DNA of 26,719 nt from positions 1 through 26,719 of the IMG/VR virus record IMGVR_UViG_3300042549_000923; one strand, 5' to 3'. The position numbers and the translations under genes are program-made. Under the pieces are notes generated by a model that searched no databases, was not told the origin of the DNA, and saw only the letters and a program-made list of their open reading frames with translations. This DNA is from a virus. Shown here one piece after another: positions 1 to 7,031 of the stretch; position 1 is the first letter of the stretch; each line of letters starts with the position of its first letter.

Positions 1-661
1 GATCTGGCGTGTTTTCAGTAAAAAAGCCAGCACCAACGTTCCAAATTGCATCCGGTATACCGCTGGACTCATCAAAGATCAGCATCATGCCGTCCTGATT
101 GTGTACACCCGCATAGGCGTCTGGGTTCTCTTCCGACCACAGCTTACCTTCTGCCGCCCAATATCGGGTGCCCTTCTTTAAATCACGCTCCACCAGGTCA
201 GTCAACCATTTAGCCGGCACCAGCTTTGTGGCACTCACCTCCCACCAGTGCGAATTAATCAGCATGGCCGTCCACTTGGTCAACTCGGCCCAGGTGACCG
301 AGCGCAACTGGTTCTCGCTGTTGGCAGAAATCACCACGCTGCCGCCAATCCGAGTCGTCAGCATCCAAAGCACCAGCCAACTTACCAGCGCAGACTTGCC
401 AATACCACGGCCACTGGACACCGCCTCGCGGATCGTACCGAAGTCAACCTTGCCCTTTTGTGACTTTATATGCTCAGTAATATCTCTCAACACCTCTCGC
501 TGCCACTTGCGTGGGCCACTAAATTTCGCCAGTGGCGTGTTCTTCACACCCCAAGGAAAGGCATACATAACAAACGCCTCTGGGTCATCCGCAACCTGCG
601 GTGACCACAGTTCAGTCATCAGCGTCTGTTCTTCTTGTGCCTTGTAGATTGGGAGTTGCAT
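1..661 (-). CDS. terL: Terminase large subunit, N-terminal part (cut by window edge)
   Basis: This is the ATPase end of the DNA-packaging motor, which pumps phage DNA into the prohead. About 220 residues are visible; the nuclease half lies beyond the left edge. Translating the minus strand from the ATG at 661 gives an open frame with a Walker A-type loop GRGIGKS (about residues 84-90) followed by a hydrophobic helix, and a Walker B MMLIFDE (about 192-198), in the order and spacing of phage large terminases. The stretch ISANSENQLRSVTWAEL is typical of the adenine-binding/motif region. No good Shine-Dalgarno site precedes the ATG; an in-frame ATG at 619 is an alternative start. The gene is separated from the small terminase by two other genes, which is unusual. 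The identification of the family is firm; the exact start is not. Confidence 0.93.
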   Translation of the reverse strand, partial: MQLPIYKAQEEQTLMTELWSPQVADDPEAFVMYAFPWGVKNTPLAKFSGPRKWQREVLRDITEHIKSQKGKVDFGTIREAVSSGRGIGKSALVSWLVLWMLTTRIGGSVVISANSENQLRSVTWAELTKWTAMLINSHWWEVSATKLVPAKWLTDLVERDLKKGTRYWAAEGKLWSEENPDAYAGVHNQDGMMLIFDESSGIPDAIWNVGAGFFTENTPD

Positions 662-683
662 TTAATGTATTAAGTGGTAAAAT
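656..683 (+). promoter_or_regulatory. Candidate sigma70 promoter for the lone plus-strand gene
   Basis: TTGCAT (656-661), a 16-base spacer and TAAAAT (678-683) make a reasonable -35/-10 pair on the plus strand. The -35 lies on the start codon of the minus-strand terminase gene. The predicted start of transcription falls near 690, which is itself the first possible ATG of the following gene, so a leaderless message is conceivable. Confidence 0.45.
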
Positions 684-689
684 GAGAGA

Positions 690-896
690 ATGATTATATC
701 TCCCGTGGTAAATACAGACATGAAAATGTCTAAAAAAATGTTTGATGCACTTTGTTTGCATGAAATGCGATGCATGGTCACAGGCGTTCATCAGATTACA
801 GAAGAATCTGTTAAAGCATTTTTAACAGAACGGTGCGGAGAAAAACTCGCCAACGCTTTTAAACCACATTTTTTGTTCAGTATCCCAGACGCTTGA
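690..896 (+). CDS. Small hypothetical protein, lone plus-strand gene (moron-like)
   Basis: The gene encodes 68 residues and I do not recognise the family. It is the only plus-strand gene in a block of minus-strand genes and carries its own candidate promoter just upstream, the arrangement expected of a phage moron expressed independently of the lytic programme. The protein is soluble, with a basic/Met-rich start and a helical middle (ITEESVKAFLTERCGEKLANAF). There is no clear Shine-Dalgarno at 690; in-frame ATGs at 720 and 726 would give 58- and 56-residue products. The 3' end overlaps the end of the convergent gene by 20 bases. No terminator is visible after it. Confidence 0.55.
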   Translation: MIISPVVNTDMKMSKKMFDALCLHEMRCMVTGVHQITEESVKAFLTERCGEKLANAFKPHFLFSIPDA

Positions 897-2226
897 GCAA
901 TTCATTGCTAATTACGCCAGCGTAAGGTTTCATTTGCAATGCCCGAATGTCGGTTTGGCCTGGATTTGTTGGGTCAATAATTCCACGCGCACGGGCCACC
1001 TCCGGCATCAACTCAAAAATATTGCGATTTTCAGCCAAAGTTCCAAGTCCCTGGCCTGGCACACCACGAGGGTACGAAGGGTGACCAGACTGCATGACCA
1101 TAGGCTGGCCTGCGTATATCTCACCAACATTCATCACGCCAGCATCAGGTGCCATCAATTGCGCCGGATCAGCAACCGCCAGTCGCGCCTGACCAATATT
1201 TAAGCCGCCTTGATTTCTAAAGTCAACATCCATCATGTTTTTCAGAGCCTTGCGTACAGTGTCTGGCGCACTACGAAATTGAGCAACACTTTCAGGACTT
1301 GATACGCCAGACCATTCAGGAATGTACTGCTTAATCGCCTTGTCCAGCATTCTTTTCTGCGTCTTATTCATTGCACTGTCAGCATACGACAGCATGGTTT
1401 CGCCAGTCATGGCCGCAAAGTCGCCTCCAGTCGGCGCCATACGCCAAGGCAAAAACAACGGATTCTGGCCGGTTGCCGCCTTAATCTCGCCGGCACCCTT
1501 CATGATTGCATTTACAGGAGCCTGAGCAGATGCCCAAACTTGACCAGGATTATCAAACATAAAACCCTGACCACCACGCAATTCAACTGGACGGTTAAAC
1601 GTTACATCATTTATTCCAACCAAGTTGCCGCCAGCAGCAGTTCTATCCGACATGCTGGTGATAAACGGACGACCTTCAAAATCCGCCAGTGAAACTGATG
1701 GAGCCTGGGCCTGCTGTGTTGGCACCACGTTGGTGGTCATCTGCTGCAACTTAGCCTGCTCCAGCTTGCGAGGGTCAAAGCGTAGATCAAACTCACCCAT
1801 TAATGCGCTGTTGTCAAACTTACCGGCTGCGTTTTTTTCTATTGCCGGCAAGATGCCGCCGGTTTTAGTGAGATAACTTTCAGCCATCTCACCTACTTTG
1901 GGGGCTACAAATCTTCCGGTTGCCATTGCGCCTTTGCCGGCTAATCTGGCTGCTGGTCCTATTGTGGGGGCTAATGCCATTGCTGCGTCTAGGGCATCGT
2001 TGTTGAACCTTGTGGTTCCGCCAATACCGCCAGCACCAGTTGTCAAGGGTTCGCCATAACTTAACCTATCCAATGTCCGGCTGATCTGGGGCAACGCCAA
2101 AAAGTTGGCAACGCCTTGCGCCTGCTGAGTACGCTGTGGACTGTAGGACTGTGCAAGAAAATCCGCCACGTTGCCTAGAAGGGCGTTACGTGGGGTTGCT
2201 TGGAGTAGAGCGTTGGGATACGGCAT
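877..2226 (-). CDS. Hypothetical phage protein between terminase genes (possible virion/ejected protein)
   Basis: About 449 residues from the ATG at 2226 (a TTG at 2244 would add six). I recognise no catalytic motif. The first 140 residues are Ala/Gly-rich and helical, with phrases such as LGNVADFLAQSYSP, LDRLSYGEPLTTG and ALDAAMALAPTIGPAARLAGKGA, a style common in phage ejection-type proteins. The C-terminal 250 residues form a denser globular region (GGQGFMFDNPGQVWASAQAPVNAIMKG; PSYPRGVPGQGLGTLAENR) that resembles a conserved domain of polyvalent phage virion proteins; this is an impression from memory, not a match. It lies directly after the small terminase on the same strand and before the large terminase. 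No Shine-Dalgarno is evident at either start. Role unknown; delivery with the DNA is a guess. Confidence 0.75.
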   Translation of the reverse strand: MPYPNALLQATPRNALLGNVADFLAQSYSPQRTQQAQGVANFLALPQISRTLDRLSYGEPLTTGAGGIGGTTRFNNDALDAAMALAPTIGPAARLAGKGAMATGRFVAPKVGEMAESYLTKTGGILPAIEKNAAGKFDNSALMGEFDLRFDPRKLEQAKLQQMTTNVVPTQQAQAPSVSLADFEGRPFITSMSDRTAAGGNLVGINDVTFNRPVELRGGQGFMFDNPGQVWASAQAPVNAIMKGAGEIKAATGQNPLFLPWRMAPTGGDFAAMTGETMLSYADSAMNKTQKRMLDKAIKQYIPEWSGVSSPESVAQFRSAPDTVRKALKNMMDVDFRNQGGLNIGQARLAVADPAQLMAPDAGVMNVGEIYAGQPMVMQSGHPSYPRGVPGQGLGTLAENRNIFELMPEVARARGIIDPTNPGQTDIRALQMKPYAGVISNELLKRLGY

Positions 2227-2238
2227 GGGGGGATGATA

Positions 2239-2461
2239 AATCAATTATTTTAAAAAATAAAATAAATTGTTTGCGAGACCACCGTAACCGCCGGACCTTA
2301 CGCCGTGGGCCTCCCCCCCCCCACCGGGCCAGGCCAGGCCGGGCGAGTCGGGCATGGGCCACGCACCCAGCCCACTTATCCACAGGTTATCAACAGCTAC
2401 ATCTTGGTTAACATAACGCCCGTTATATCAAGTAGACGCATCGTCGTCAGAGTTATCCACA
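2239..2461. other. Candidate replication origin: AT-rich tract plus three DnaA-box matches
   Basis: The 183-base gap between two minus-strand genes, plus the first 34 bases of the next, contains perfect copies of the DnaA box TTATCCACA at 2376-2384 and 2453-2461, and TTATCAACA (one mismatch) at 2387-2395, all on the plus strand. At 2243-2268 there is an A/T-only near-palindrome (arms AATTATTTTA and TAAAATAAATT) that could melt or extrude. Between them lies a GC-rich block with a run of ten C at 2313-2322 and repeats of GGCCAGGCC. No protein is supported here. Box cluster plus AT-rich element is the classic bacterial origin layout, but function is inferred. Confidence 0.5.
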
Positions 2462-2934
2462 AGCAACCTAGTCTTGGGTAGTACGTCAGTGACATCAATA
2501 GGTGCCAATGACTTCACCCTAGATTGCGCTGCCTCCAATGCGCCAATGACGCTGATGCGCTCATCTCGCACGGTCATGTCAATGCGGTCGCCATATACGC
2601 GAGGCTTCAGCTTGCTGGCTATCCACTTGCGAGCATCGACCTGCATACGCTTCTGTTGCACCCAGGCAGACGCCATAGCGCCTTCTAAGCCGGCAGGCAT
2701 CTCCTGGTCGGACAACTCCAGTATCTCATCAGCCATCTTGTCAGCACGGTCTTGTACAGCCTTGTCGTATGCATCGCGCAACGCATCATTCTGCTTTAGC
2801 ATGTCCTGGAACGTTGACCATCTTGGCATTCCATCATCAAGCAGCACTGTACTCAAACTCTTGCCTGCTGAGACTCGCGCCACGATCTCGCGCCAAACAG
2901 GATGATCTTCAGGCCATTTCTCTGGCCTGCCCAT
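2428..2934 (-). CDS. terS: Terminase small subunit
   Basis: This is the DNA-recognition subunit of the packaging motor, which selects phage DNA and loads the large subunit. The sequence has an N-terminal MGRPEKWP followed by an HTH-like region (ARVSAGKSLSTVLLDDGMPRWSTFQDML), then helices (RDAYDKAVQDRADKMADEILELSD) and the family hallmark VDARKWIASKLKPRVYGDR near the middle, then a tail ending in acidic residues. I place the start at ATG 2934 because the family usually begins MGRPxxY/W and CAGGTG lies 6 bases upstream. Longer versions starting at ATG 2955, 2976, 2979 or 3039, or TTG 3063, remain open in frame. The C-terminal codons contain a perfect DnaA box (2453-2461). Confidence 0.88.
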   Translation of the reverse strand: MGRPEKWPEDHPVWREIVARVSAGKSLSTVLLDDGMPRWSTFQDMLKQNDALRDAYDKAVQDRADKMADEILELSDQEMPAGLEGAMASAWVQQKRMQVDARKWIASKLKPRVYGDRIDMTVRDERISVIGALEAAQSRVKSLAPIDVTDVLPKTRLLVDNSDDDAST

Positions 2935-3133
2935 GATTGCACCTGTTTTAGTCATCTTTTCAGCCAGTTTCTTCATCATTACCCCATGCGCATACGCGTA
3001 ATAGTCCGAAATGTCGCCGAATTGAGTATCCAACGACATTTCCCCAACACAAATTGTCGCCAAATCACTGATTCAACGACAAACGATTTAAACGGCTTTT
3101 AAGCCATCTTCCCATCAAACCTAGGCAACCATA

Positions 3134-3418
3134 TCAACTCCCACCATTCCCACCCTCCTGAGCCCGTTTAAGCCTATTCGCCACCAACATAGCGTACCCA
3201 GCAATATCCACCCAGTTATCGTCATAGTTCGGATCACCATTCAATATCCGTGCGACTTTGTGTTGCACCATCTCCAATGCCTCACGCTGGTCGGCATTCA
3301 ACCGACTCCAGCCATTTGTCATTCTCATCTCGCTCTTGAGTAGTTGTGCAATCTTTGCATGTCCCTCAAACAATCCATATCGGTCTTTCCGACCTTCCAG
3401 CATTTCATTCACATCCAT
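3134..3418 (-). CDS. DUF6378-like phage protein
   Basis: The 94-residue protein matches the pattern I know from small phage proteins of the DUF6378 type: ExRxxRYGLFEGHAKIAQLLK, then W..LNADQREALEMVQHKVARILNGDPNYDDNWVDIAGYAMLV. The paired conserved acidic and His residues and the all-helical composition suggest an enzyme-like helical bundle, possibly related to nucleotide metabolism, but no function is established. The start at ATG 3418 is chosen because GAGGA lies five bases upstream; a GTG at 3430 is in frame but contains that site. It is the next minus-strand gene upstream of the small terminase. Confidence 0.8.
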   Translation of the reverse strand: MDVNEMLEGRKDRYGLFEGHAKIAQLLKSEMRMTNGWSRLNADQREALEMVQHKVARILNGDPNYDDNWVDIAGYAMLVANRLKRAQEGGNGGS

Positions 3419-3449
3419 GTTAGTCCTCACTTACTTGTTAAAACATAAA

Positions 3450-3485
3450 CACAATTAATCACGTCATCATCCCACAATTAATCAC
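3450..3485. repeat. Two 13-bp direct repeats in an AT-rich gap (possible iterons or operators)
   Basis: CACAATTAATCAC occurs exactly at 3450-3462 and 3473-3485, 23 bp (about two helical turns) apart. Degenerate CAATCAATCA/ACAATCAATA words continue to about 3520. The gap 3431-3674 holds no supportable gene; it contains these repeats and two strong GC-rich hairpins. Confidence 0.5.
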
Positions 3486-3554
3486 ACAATCAATCATCAA
3501 CCATCCAACAATCAATAACAAACAATTCCACCCCAAACTTTCCCTGCATCGAAT

Positions 3555-3606
3555 CCCCCCAGCCCCCTCACCCTAAAGGGTGTGAGGGGGGTTAGGGGGG
3601 TTTTTT
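3555..3606 (+). terminator. Strong plus-strand rho-independent terminator with no known upstream gene
   Basis: CCCCCC (3555-3560) pairs with GGGGGG (3595-3600), and inside it CCCCCTCA...CCC pairs with GGG...TGAGGGGG around a TAAA loop (3574-3577). Six T follow at 3601-3606 on the plus strand. The U-tract polarity is plus, yet the nearest upstream plus-strand gene ends at 896, so it either caps an unseen transcript or blocks antisense read-through. Confidence 0.7.
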
Positions 3607-3639
3607 CGTGCATTTTGCCCGTTTTTCCCCTTTCCCCTC

Positions 3640-3670
3640 AAACCCCCCTTAGGGGACTTGGGGGGGTTTT
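3640..3670 (-). terminator. Hairpin after the primase-helicase gene, probably bidirectional
   Basis: AAACCCCCC (3640-3648) pairs with GGGGGGTTT (3661-3669) across an 11-base loop. It begins five bases after the stop codon of the minus-strand primase-helicase. The T run is short on both strands, so it is a moderate terminator or 3'-end stabiliser. Confidence 0.6.
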
Positions 3671-3674
3671 CCAA

Positions 3675-5672
3675 TCACGAAATACCCATCATCATCATGC
3701 CAGATTGCTCCGGTTCTACCACGATCCACCCCTCTTCGTGGGATGAAATAATCTGCTTATCAAGCAGTGCACCGATCAACTTATTCTTATAAGACGACCC
3801 CAAATCGTTCTCAATGGTGCGTTCTTTGCGCCCGTCTTCCCGCATCTTGTTGCGTAAGTTATCCCGACTGATGTAGGGCAAACCCTGACGCTCCTCGCAC
3901 TGACCAAAGTACCATGCCTCCTTCAGCCGGTGCCGGAATTCAGCCATTGTGGTGTCAATCTTGACCTTAGTCACGGCTTCTGCTGCCACCACGACTGCAC
4001 TGGTCACCTGCTCGCCATCCTCATCAAACCATCCTGGAATAGGCACGCTCATGAGGTTTACATGCATGGTTTCTGCCATTTCGGCGTCTTTTGACTTGCG
4101 CTGAACTATCTGCATTGGCTGGTCGTCCTTGGCTGGGACTATGCTGATCTCTATATCTAATGCACCTCGCCATGCGCTTGAACCCCGTGCGCGGTGCTGG
4201 GCTTCATCTGATACGCCTGTATGGTGAACCAATACGACTGAGCATTTGAACTCTTGCATCAGCATGTTGCAGGCATCGAGCATTGTCTTGGCGTCCTGGC
4301 TGCTGTTTTCATCACCGGCTAGAAAACGGTGCAGGGTGTCCACTACGATTACTTGTGGCCTGACTGGCATGGCGCGTAGGTTGCTTACTACCTTTAGGTA
4401 GCCTGTTGGTGTATTCAGGTCGCAACCGTCTTTGGATAGCCACATGTTGAGCCGGTCTTGAGTATTGTGGTTCTTCCAGGCTGCAATCCTGCTTTTCAGA
4501 CCGTGATGGCCCTCGCCTGCTAAATAGACCACGTTGCCTGGGCGTACCTTATGGCCGATCCAGTCTACTGTGCCGGATGCCATGCGTAGGCACCAGTCCA
4601 GCACCACAAAGGTTTTGCCACCACCTGATGGGCCGTGCACCATAACCAATGCTTGGTCCTGCAACCAACCTTTTACTAGCCATGAAACTGGTGCTGGCTG
4701 GGAACAGAAGTCGTCTGCTGCTATTAGCCAATCATCCTTTGGTGGATTGAGTAGCATCAGCAAATCATTGCCGGCCTGGGCGTAATCATTGGCGTCACCA
4801 AGGGAGGGCGGCATTACCATCCTGGCTCCGTACTTGGCGCTGGCTTGTTCGGCGTACTTCTGGCCCACACCGGATGCGTCATGGTCTGCAATTATTACAA
4901 TGTCTTTGTAAGTTTGGTGCAAGGCTTCAGTTACCGGCACTAGGTTGGACGCTGAGTATGCAACAACGCAGGCCATGCCTGTCTTTTCGTAGATGGTGGC
5001 TGCGGTTGCAAAGCCTTCGGCCATATACAGTGTCTTGGTTAAGTCAGGGATGCCAATGATATTAAACTTGCCGCCGGTTGCGCCGCCTGGGTGGTACAGT
5101 TTGCCGCCGTTGTGGTCGATGTACTGGAGCGTGGAGAGTATGCCGTCCTCATCATAGAGTGGCACCACCAACCGGCCATCACCTGTCACACGTGCGCCGT
5201 TGGCTGTTATGCCTTTGCGTTTAAGGTAGGGATGCTCGTCACTTGCGCCGGTGCAATCGGACCAGATTGTCTCTACTGTGTTGGCTGCTACCTCTTGGCT
5301 CTTCTTTGTTTCTGCATCTCTCATGGCCTTGGCCTCTGTCATGCGCCGGGTCAGAGCCATCTCTTCGGCTGGTGTAAATGTGCGACCAACGTCTGCCCGG
5401 AACGTCACCTCTACGCCTGAGCGCCAATCACCGAAACGACCAGCCGGTATGCCATCGGCAAAGCAGACGTACCAGCCTGACTTGTCACCATGTCCTGGCG
5501 AGCCCTTGGTGCCGGACTTGAATCGGTGCAGCTTGCCGTCTAGATGGATGGACTCTGGTGGCTCCAACCCAGCGTTGGCAATCGCATCACGCAACTGGTC
5601 TTCTGCTGGTGCTATGTACTTCTCAGGCGGTGGCGACCACGCCCCACCAAATATGCTCGTCAGGTCAGCCAT
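3675..5672 (-). CDS. TOPRIM primase-helicase (bifunctional replication protein)
   Basis: This 665-residue replication protein should prime and unwind phage DNA. An N-terminal primase-like segment includes GRFGDWRSG (about 79-86). A TOPRIM fold follows, with the acidic signatures LYMAEGFATA (Glu at about 219) and IIADHDASGVG (Asp at about 263 and 265). The C-terminal half is a RecA-fold helicase of the RepA/AAA_25 type: Walker A HGPSGGGKT (346-354), Walker B VIVVDTLHRF (441-450) and VLVHHTG (480-486). No zinc-finger cysteines are visible at the N-terminus, so DNA recognition may differ from T7 gp4. Its start ATG overlaps the end of the repressor gene by eight bases, implying translational coupling. 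With no polymerase gene in view, it likely works with the host replisome. A few extra Met residues close the C-terminus (SGMMMMGIS). Confidence 0.92.
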   Translation of the reverse strand: MADLTSIFGGAWSPPPEKYIAPAEDQLRDAIANAGLEPPESIHLDGKLHRFKSGTKGSPGHGDKSGWYVCFADGIPAGRFGDWRSGVEVTFRADVGRTFTPAEEMALTRRMTEAKAMRDAETKKSQEVAANTVETIWSDCTGASDEHPYLKRKGITANGARVTGDGRLVVPLYDEDGILSTLQYIDHNGGKLYHPGGATGGKFNIIGIPDLTKTLYMAEGFATAATIYEKTGMACVVAYSASNLVPVTEALHQTYKDIVIIADHDASGVGQKYAEQASAKYGARMVMPPSLGDANDYAQAGNDLLMLLNPPKDDWLIAADDFCSQPAPVSWLVKGWLQDQALVMVHGPSGGGKTFVVLDWCLRMASGTVDWIGHKVRPGNVVYLAGEGHHGLKSRIAAWKNHNTQDRLNMWLSKDGCDLNTPTGYLKVVSNLRAMPVRPQVIVVDTLHRFLAGDENSSQDAKTMLDACNMLMQEFKCSVVLVHHTGVSDEAQHRARGSSAWRGALDIEISIVPAKDDQPMQIVQRKSKDAEMAETMHVNLMSVPIPGWFDEDGEQVTSAVVVAAEAVTKVKIDTTMAEFRHRLKEAWYFGQCEERQGLPYISRDNLRNKMREDGRKERTIENDLGSSYKNKLIGALLDKQIISSHEEGWIVVEPEQSGMMMMGIS

Positions 5673-5850
5673 GAGACACGCGCCGACTCTCTAAGTAGTC
5701 ACTGATCTTTTGCATCACCTTGTGAGTGGGGTTCGCCTCTGGATTGCTCCTGATCTGGCGGATCGTGTTGTAGTGAACGCCAGTGGCCTCAGCCACCTTG
5801 GTCGGTACCCGATCTTCAAGGGCATGTCGGATTTCGTCGAGGGTCATCAT
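5665..5850 (-). CDS. Small HTH DNA-binding regulator (Cro/CI-like)
   Basis: The 61-residue protein is almost entirely a helix-turn-helix domain: TLDEIRHALEDRVPTKVAEATGVHYNTIRQIRSNPEANPTHKVMQKISDYL, with the recognition segment around VAEATGVHYNTIRQI. AAGGTGA lies seven bases before the first of two adjacent ATG codons (5850 and 5847). It is the first gene of the minus-strand replication operon and borders a region with two overlapping divergent promoters and inverted repeats, so it probably represses its own promoter and the early plus-strand promoter. There is no dimerisation or protease domain, so it is Cro-sized rather than a full CI repressor. Confidence 0.85.
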   Translation of the reverse strand: MMTLDEIRHALEDRVPTKVAEATGVHYNTIRQIRSNPEANPTHKVMQKISDYLESRRVSHG

Positions 5851-5861
5851 TTATTTTCACC

Positions 5862-5890
5862 TTTGTATTGATTGTGGTGAAATTCTACAA
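5862..5890 (-). promoter_or_regulatory. Minus-strand promoter for repressor/primase-helicase
   Basis: Read on the minus strand: TTGTAG (5890-5885), 17 bases, TACAAA (5867-5862). The -35 sits inside the perfect palindrome 5882-5896. Its footprint overlaps almost completely with the opposing plus-strand promoter. Confidence 0.5.
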
Positions 5891-5896
5891 TAGAAT
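5868..5896 (+). promoter_or_regulatory. Early plus-strand promoter
   Basis: TTGATT (5868-5873), a 17-base spacer and TAGAAT (5891-5896). The -10 is the right arm of a perfect inverted repeat. It would drive the early operon beginning at 5949, whose first gene has AAGGAGAG six bases before its ATG. Confidence 0.6.
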
Positions 5897-5948
5897 ATCG
5901 TTAAGCGCCGAACTGACTACCAGACGGGCGTGAAAAAAGGAGAGCCAC

Positions 5949-6617
5949 ATGGCTATTAGTTTGAAGACGACCGGCAGTCTATCTGCCAATGGAGTTAAGT
6001 TGCTTGTCTATGGACAAGCTGGCGCTGGTAAGACTAGCCTGATCAAGACCTTGCCCCAGCCAATCGTGCTGAGTGCTGAAGGTGGTTTGCTGTCAATCCA
6101 GGATGCAGACTTGCCGTACATTGAGATTACTAGCATAGAAACTTTAAAGGAAGCCTATGTCTGGTTGACCGAAACCACAGACTACAAGTCGGTGGCTTTG
6201 GATTCAATTTCTGAGATTGCAGAGGTTTGCCTGAACTACGAAAAGAAAATCAACAAAGACCCACGCGCTGCTTACGGTGCCATGCAAGAACAGATGGCCG
6301 ACATTATTCGTGCGTTCCGTGACTTGCCTGGATTGCATGTGTACATGAGTGCCAAACTGGAGAAAACACAAGATGAAATGGGTCGTATTCTGTATGCGCC
6401 GTCTATGCCTGGCAATAAGACAGGCCAGTCGCTCCCTTATTTCTTTGATGAAGTATTGGCCCTAAGAATTGAGAAGGACGCTGACGGCAACACGCAACGC
6501 GCTTTGATGTGCGATTCTGATGGCTTGTGGTCAGCGAAAGACCGTAGCGGCAAACTCAGTGCCTGGGAAGCCCCAGACCTGGGAGCCATCATTGCCAAGA
6601 TTGGCGGTGCAGCATGA
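5949..6617 (+). CDS. Sak4-like RecA-fold ATPase (recombination)
   Basis: The 222-residue AAA_24-type ATPase has Walker A YGQAGAGKTS (21-30), Walker B SVALDSISEI (81-90) and a long helix LNYEKKINKDPRAAYGAMQEQMADIIRAF. It resembles the short RecA-core proteins of phages grouped as Sak4, which assist single-strand annealing and recombination and usually sit near a single-strand-binding protein. A DUF669 gene four places downstream fits that pairing. The C-terminal part (SMPGNKTGQSLPYFFDEVLAL) is typical of the group. It is the first gene of the early operon, with a strong ribosome-binding site. The ATPase call is firm; the recombination role is family-based inference. Confidence 0.88.
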   Translation: MAISLKTTGSLSANGVKLLVYGQAGAGKTSLIKTLPQPIVLSAEGGLLSIQDADLPYIEITSIETLKEAYVWLTETTDYKSVALDSISEIAEVCLNYEKKINKDPRAAYGAMQEQMADIIRAFRDLPGLHVYMSAKLEKTQDEMGRILYAPSMPGNKTGQSLPYFFDEVLALRIEKDADGNTQRALMCDSDGLWSAKDRSGKLSAWEAPDLGAIIAKIGGAA

Positions 6618-6793
6618 CAAAGAAGAAAGAAACACCACTGCCTATCAGTGACATCACGTTGCGCGATTATTTCGCAGCCAAGGCAATGGGTGATGTGTTG
6701 GCAAGCAAGCACATTGTTTCCATGAAATATTCAGAATTGGCCGAAGGTGCCTACAAGATAGCAGACGCGATGCTTGAGGAGCGTACAAAATGA
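6614..6793 (+). CDS. Small conserved phage protein
   Basis: The gene encodes 59 residues: a Lys-rich start (MTKKKETPLPIS) followed by TLRDYFAAKAMGDVLASK and EGAYKIADAMLEERTK. The phrases LRDYFAAKA and AYKIADAMLEER recur in many small phage proteins of unknown function. It starts on ATGA overlapping the stop of the Sak4-like gene and ends on ATGA overlapping the next start, so it is tightly coupled within the early operon. All-helical and soluble by composition. Confidence 0.8.
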   Translation: MTKKKETPLPISDITLRDYFAAKAMGDVLASKHIVSMKYSELAEGAYKIADAMLEERTK

Positions 6794-7029
6794 TCGCCAC
6801 TAAAAAACAAATGTATGAACACTATGTTGCTGCTGGAATGCCAGAGATTTATGCCTTCATGGCGGTGCAAGAAGTCGGCGGAAATTATTTAGATACACAC
6901 GTTTCTGAAACGTTGCTTGGCGCTTTCATCTGGCGTAAGTCAAAACTTGGTTTTGAGTTTTGGGATGCAGTTCACAGCGAACTTGAAGCAATTGAACTTT
7001 TCAAACTTCTAACCCATTTTAAGTATTAA
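6790..7029 (+). CDS. Hypothetical early protein
   Basis: The 79-residue protein is not recognised. It is rich in aromatic residues and has no visible motif, signal peptide or membrane segment. GAGGAG lies eight bases before the ATG, and the start overlaps the preceding stop by four bases, both supporting expression. It belongs to the early operon between the Sak4-like ATPase and the SSB-like gene. Confidence 0.7.
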   Translation: MIATKKQMYEHYVAAGMPEIYAFMAVQEVGGNYLDTHVSETLLGAFIWRKSKLGFEFWDAVHSELEAIELFKLLTHFKY

Positions 7030-7031
7030 AA

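Larger units (their letters stand above)
5855..5896. promoter_or_regulatory. Operator region with two inverted repeats
   Basis: A perfect palindrome ATTCTA-CAA-TAGAAT lies at 5882-5896, covering the plus -10 and the minus -35. A second inverted repeat, TTTCACC (5855-5861) and GGTGAAA (5876-5882), flanks the minus -10 and the plus -35. These are the natural binding sites for the HTH protein encoded next door; occupancy would affect both promoters at once. Confidence 0.55.

Noticed and set aside
168-647. 159-codon plus-strand frame opposite terL
   Set aside because: The minus-strand frame encodes convincing terminase ATPase motifs; the plus frame is low-complexity and has no start signals.
2186-2383. 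65-codon minus-strand frame in the GC-rich gap
   Set aside because: Arg/Gly/Trp-rich translation of a skewed GC block with a C10 run; looks non-coding and overlaps the candidate origin.
3092-3104. Small palindrome GGCTTTTAAGCC upstream of the small terminase
   Set aside because: Only 5-bp arms, no T run and no promoter alignment; too weak to call.
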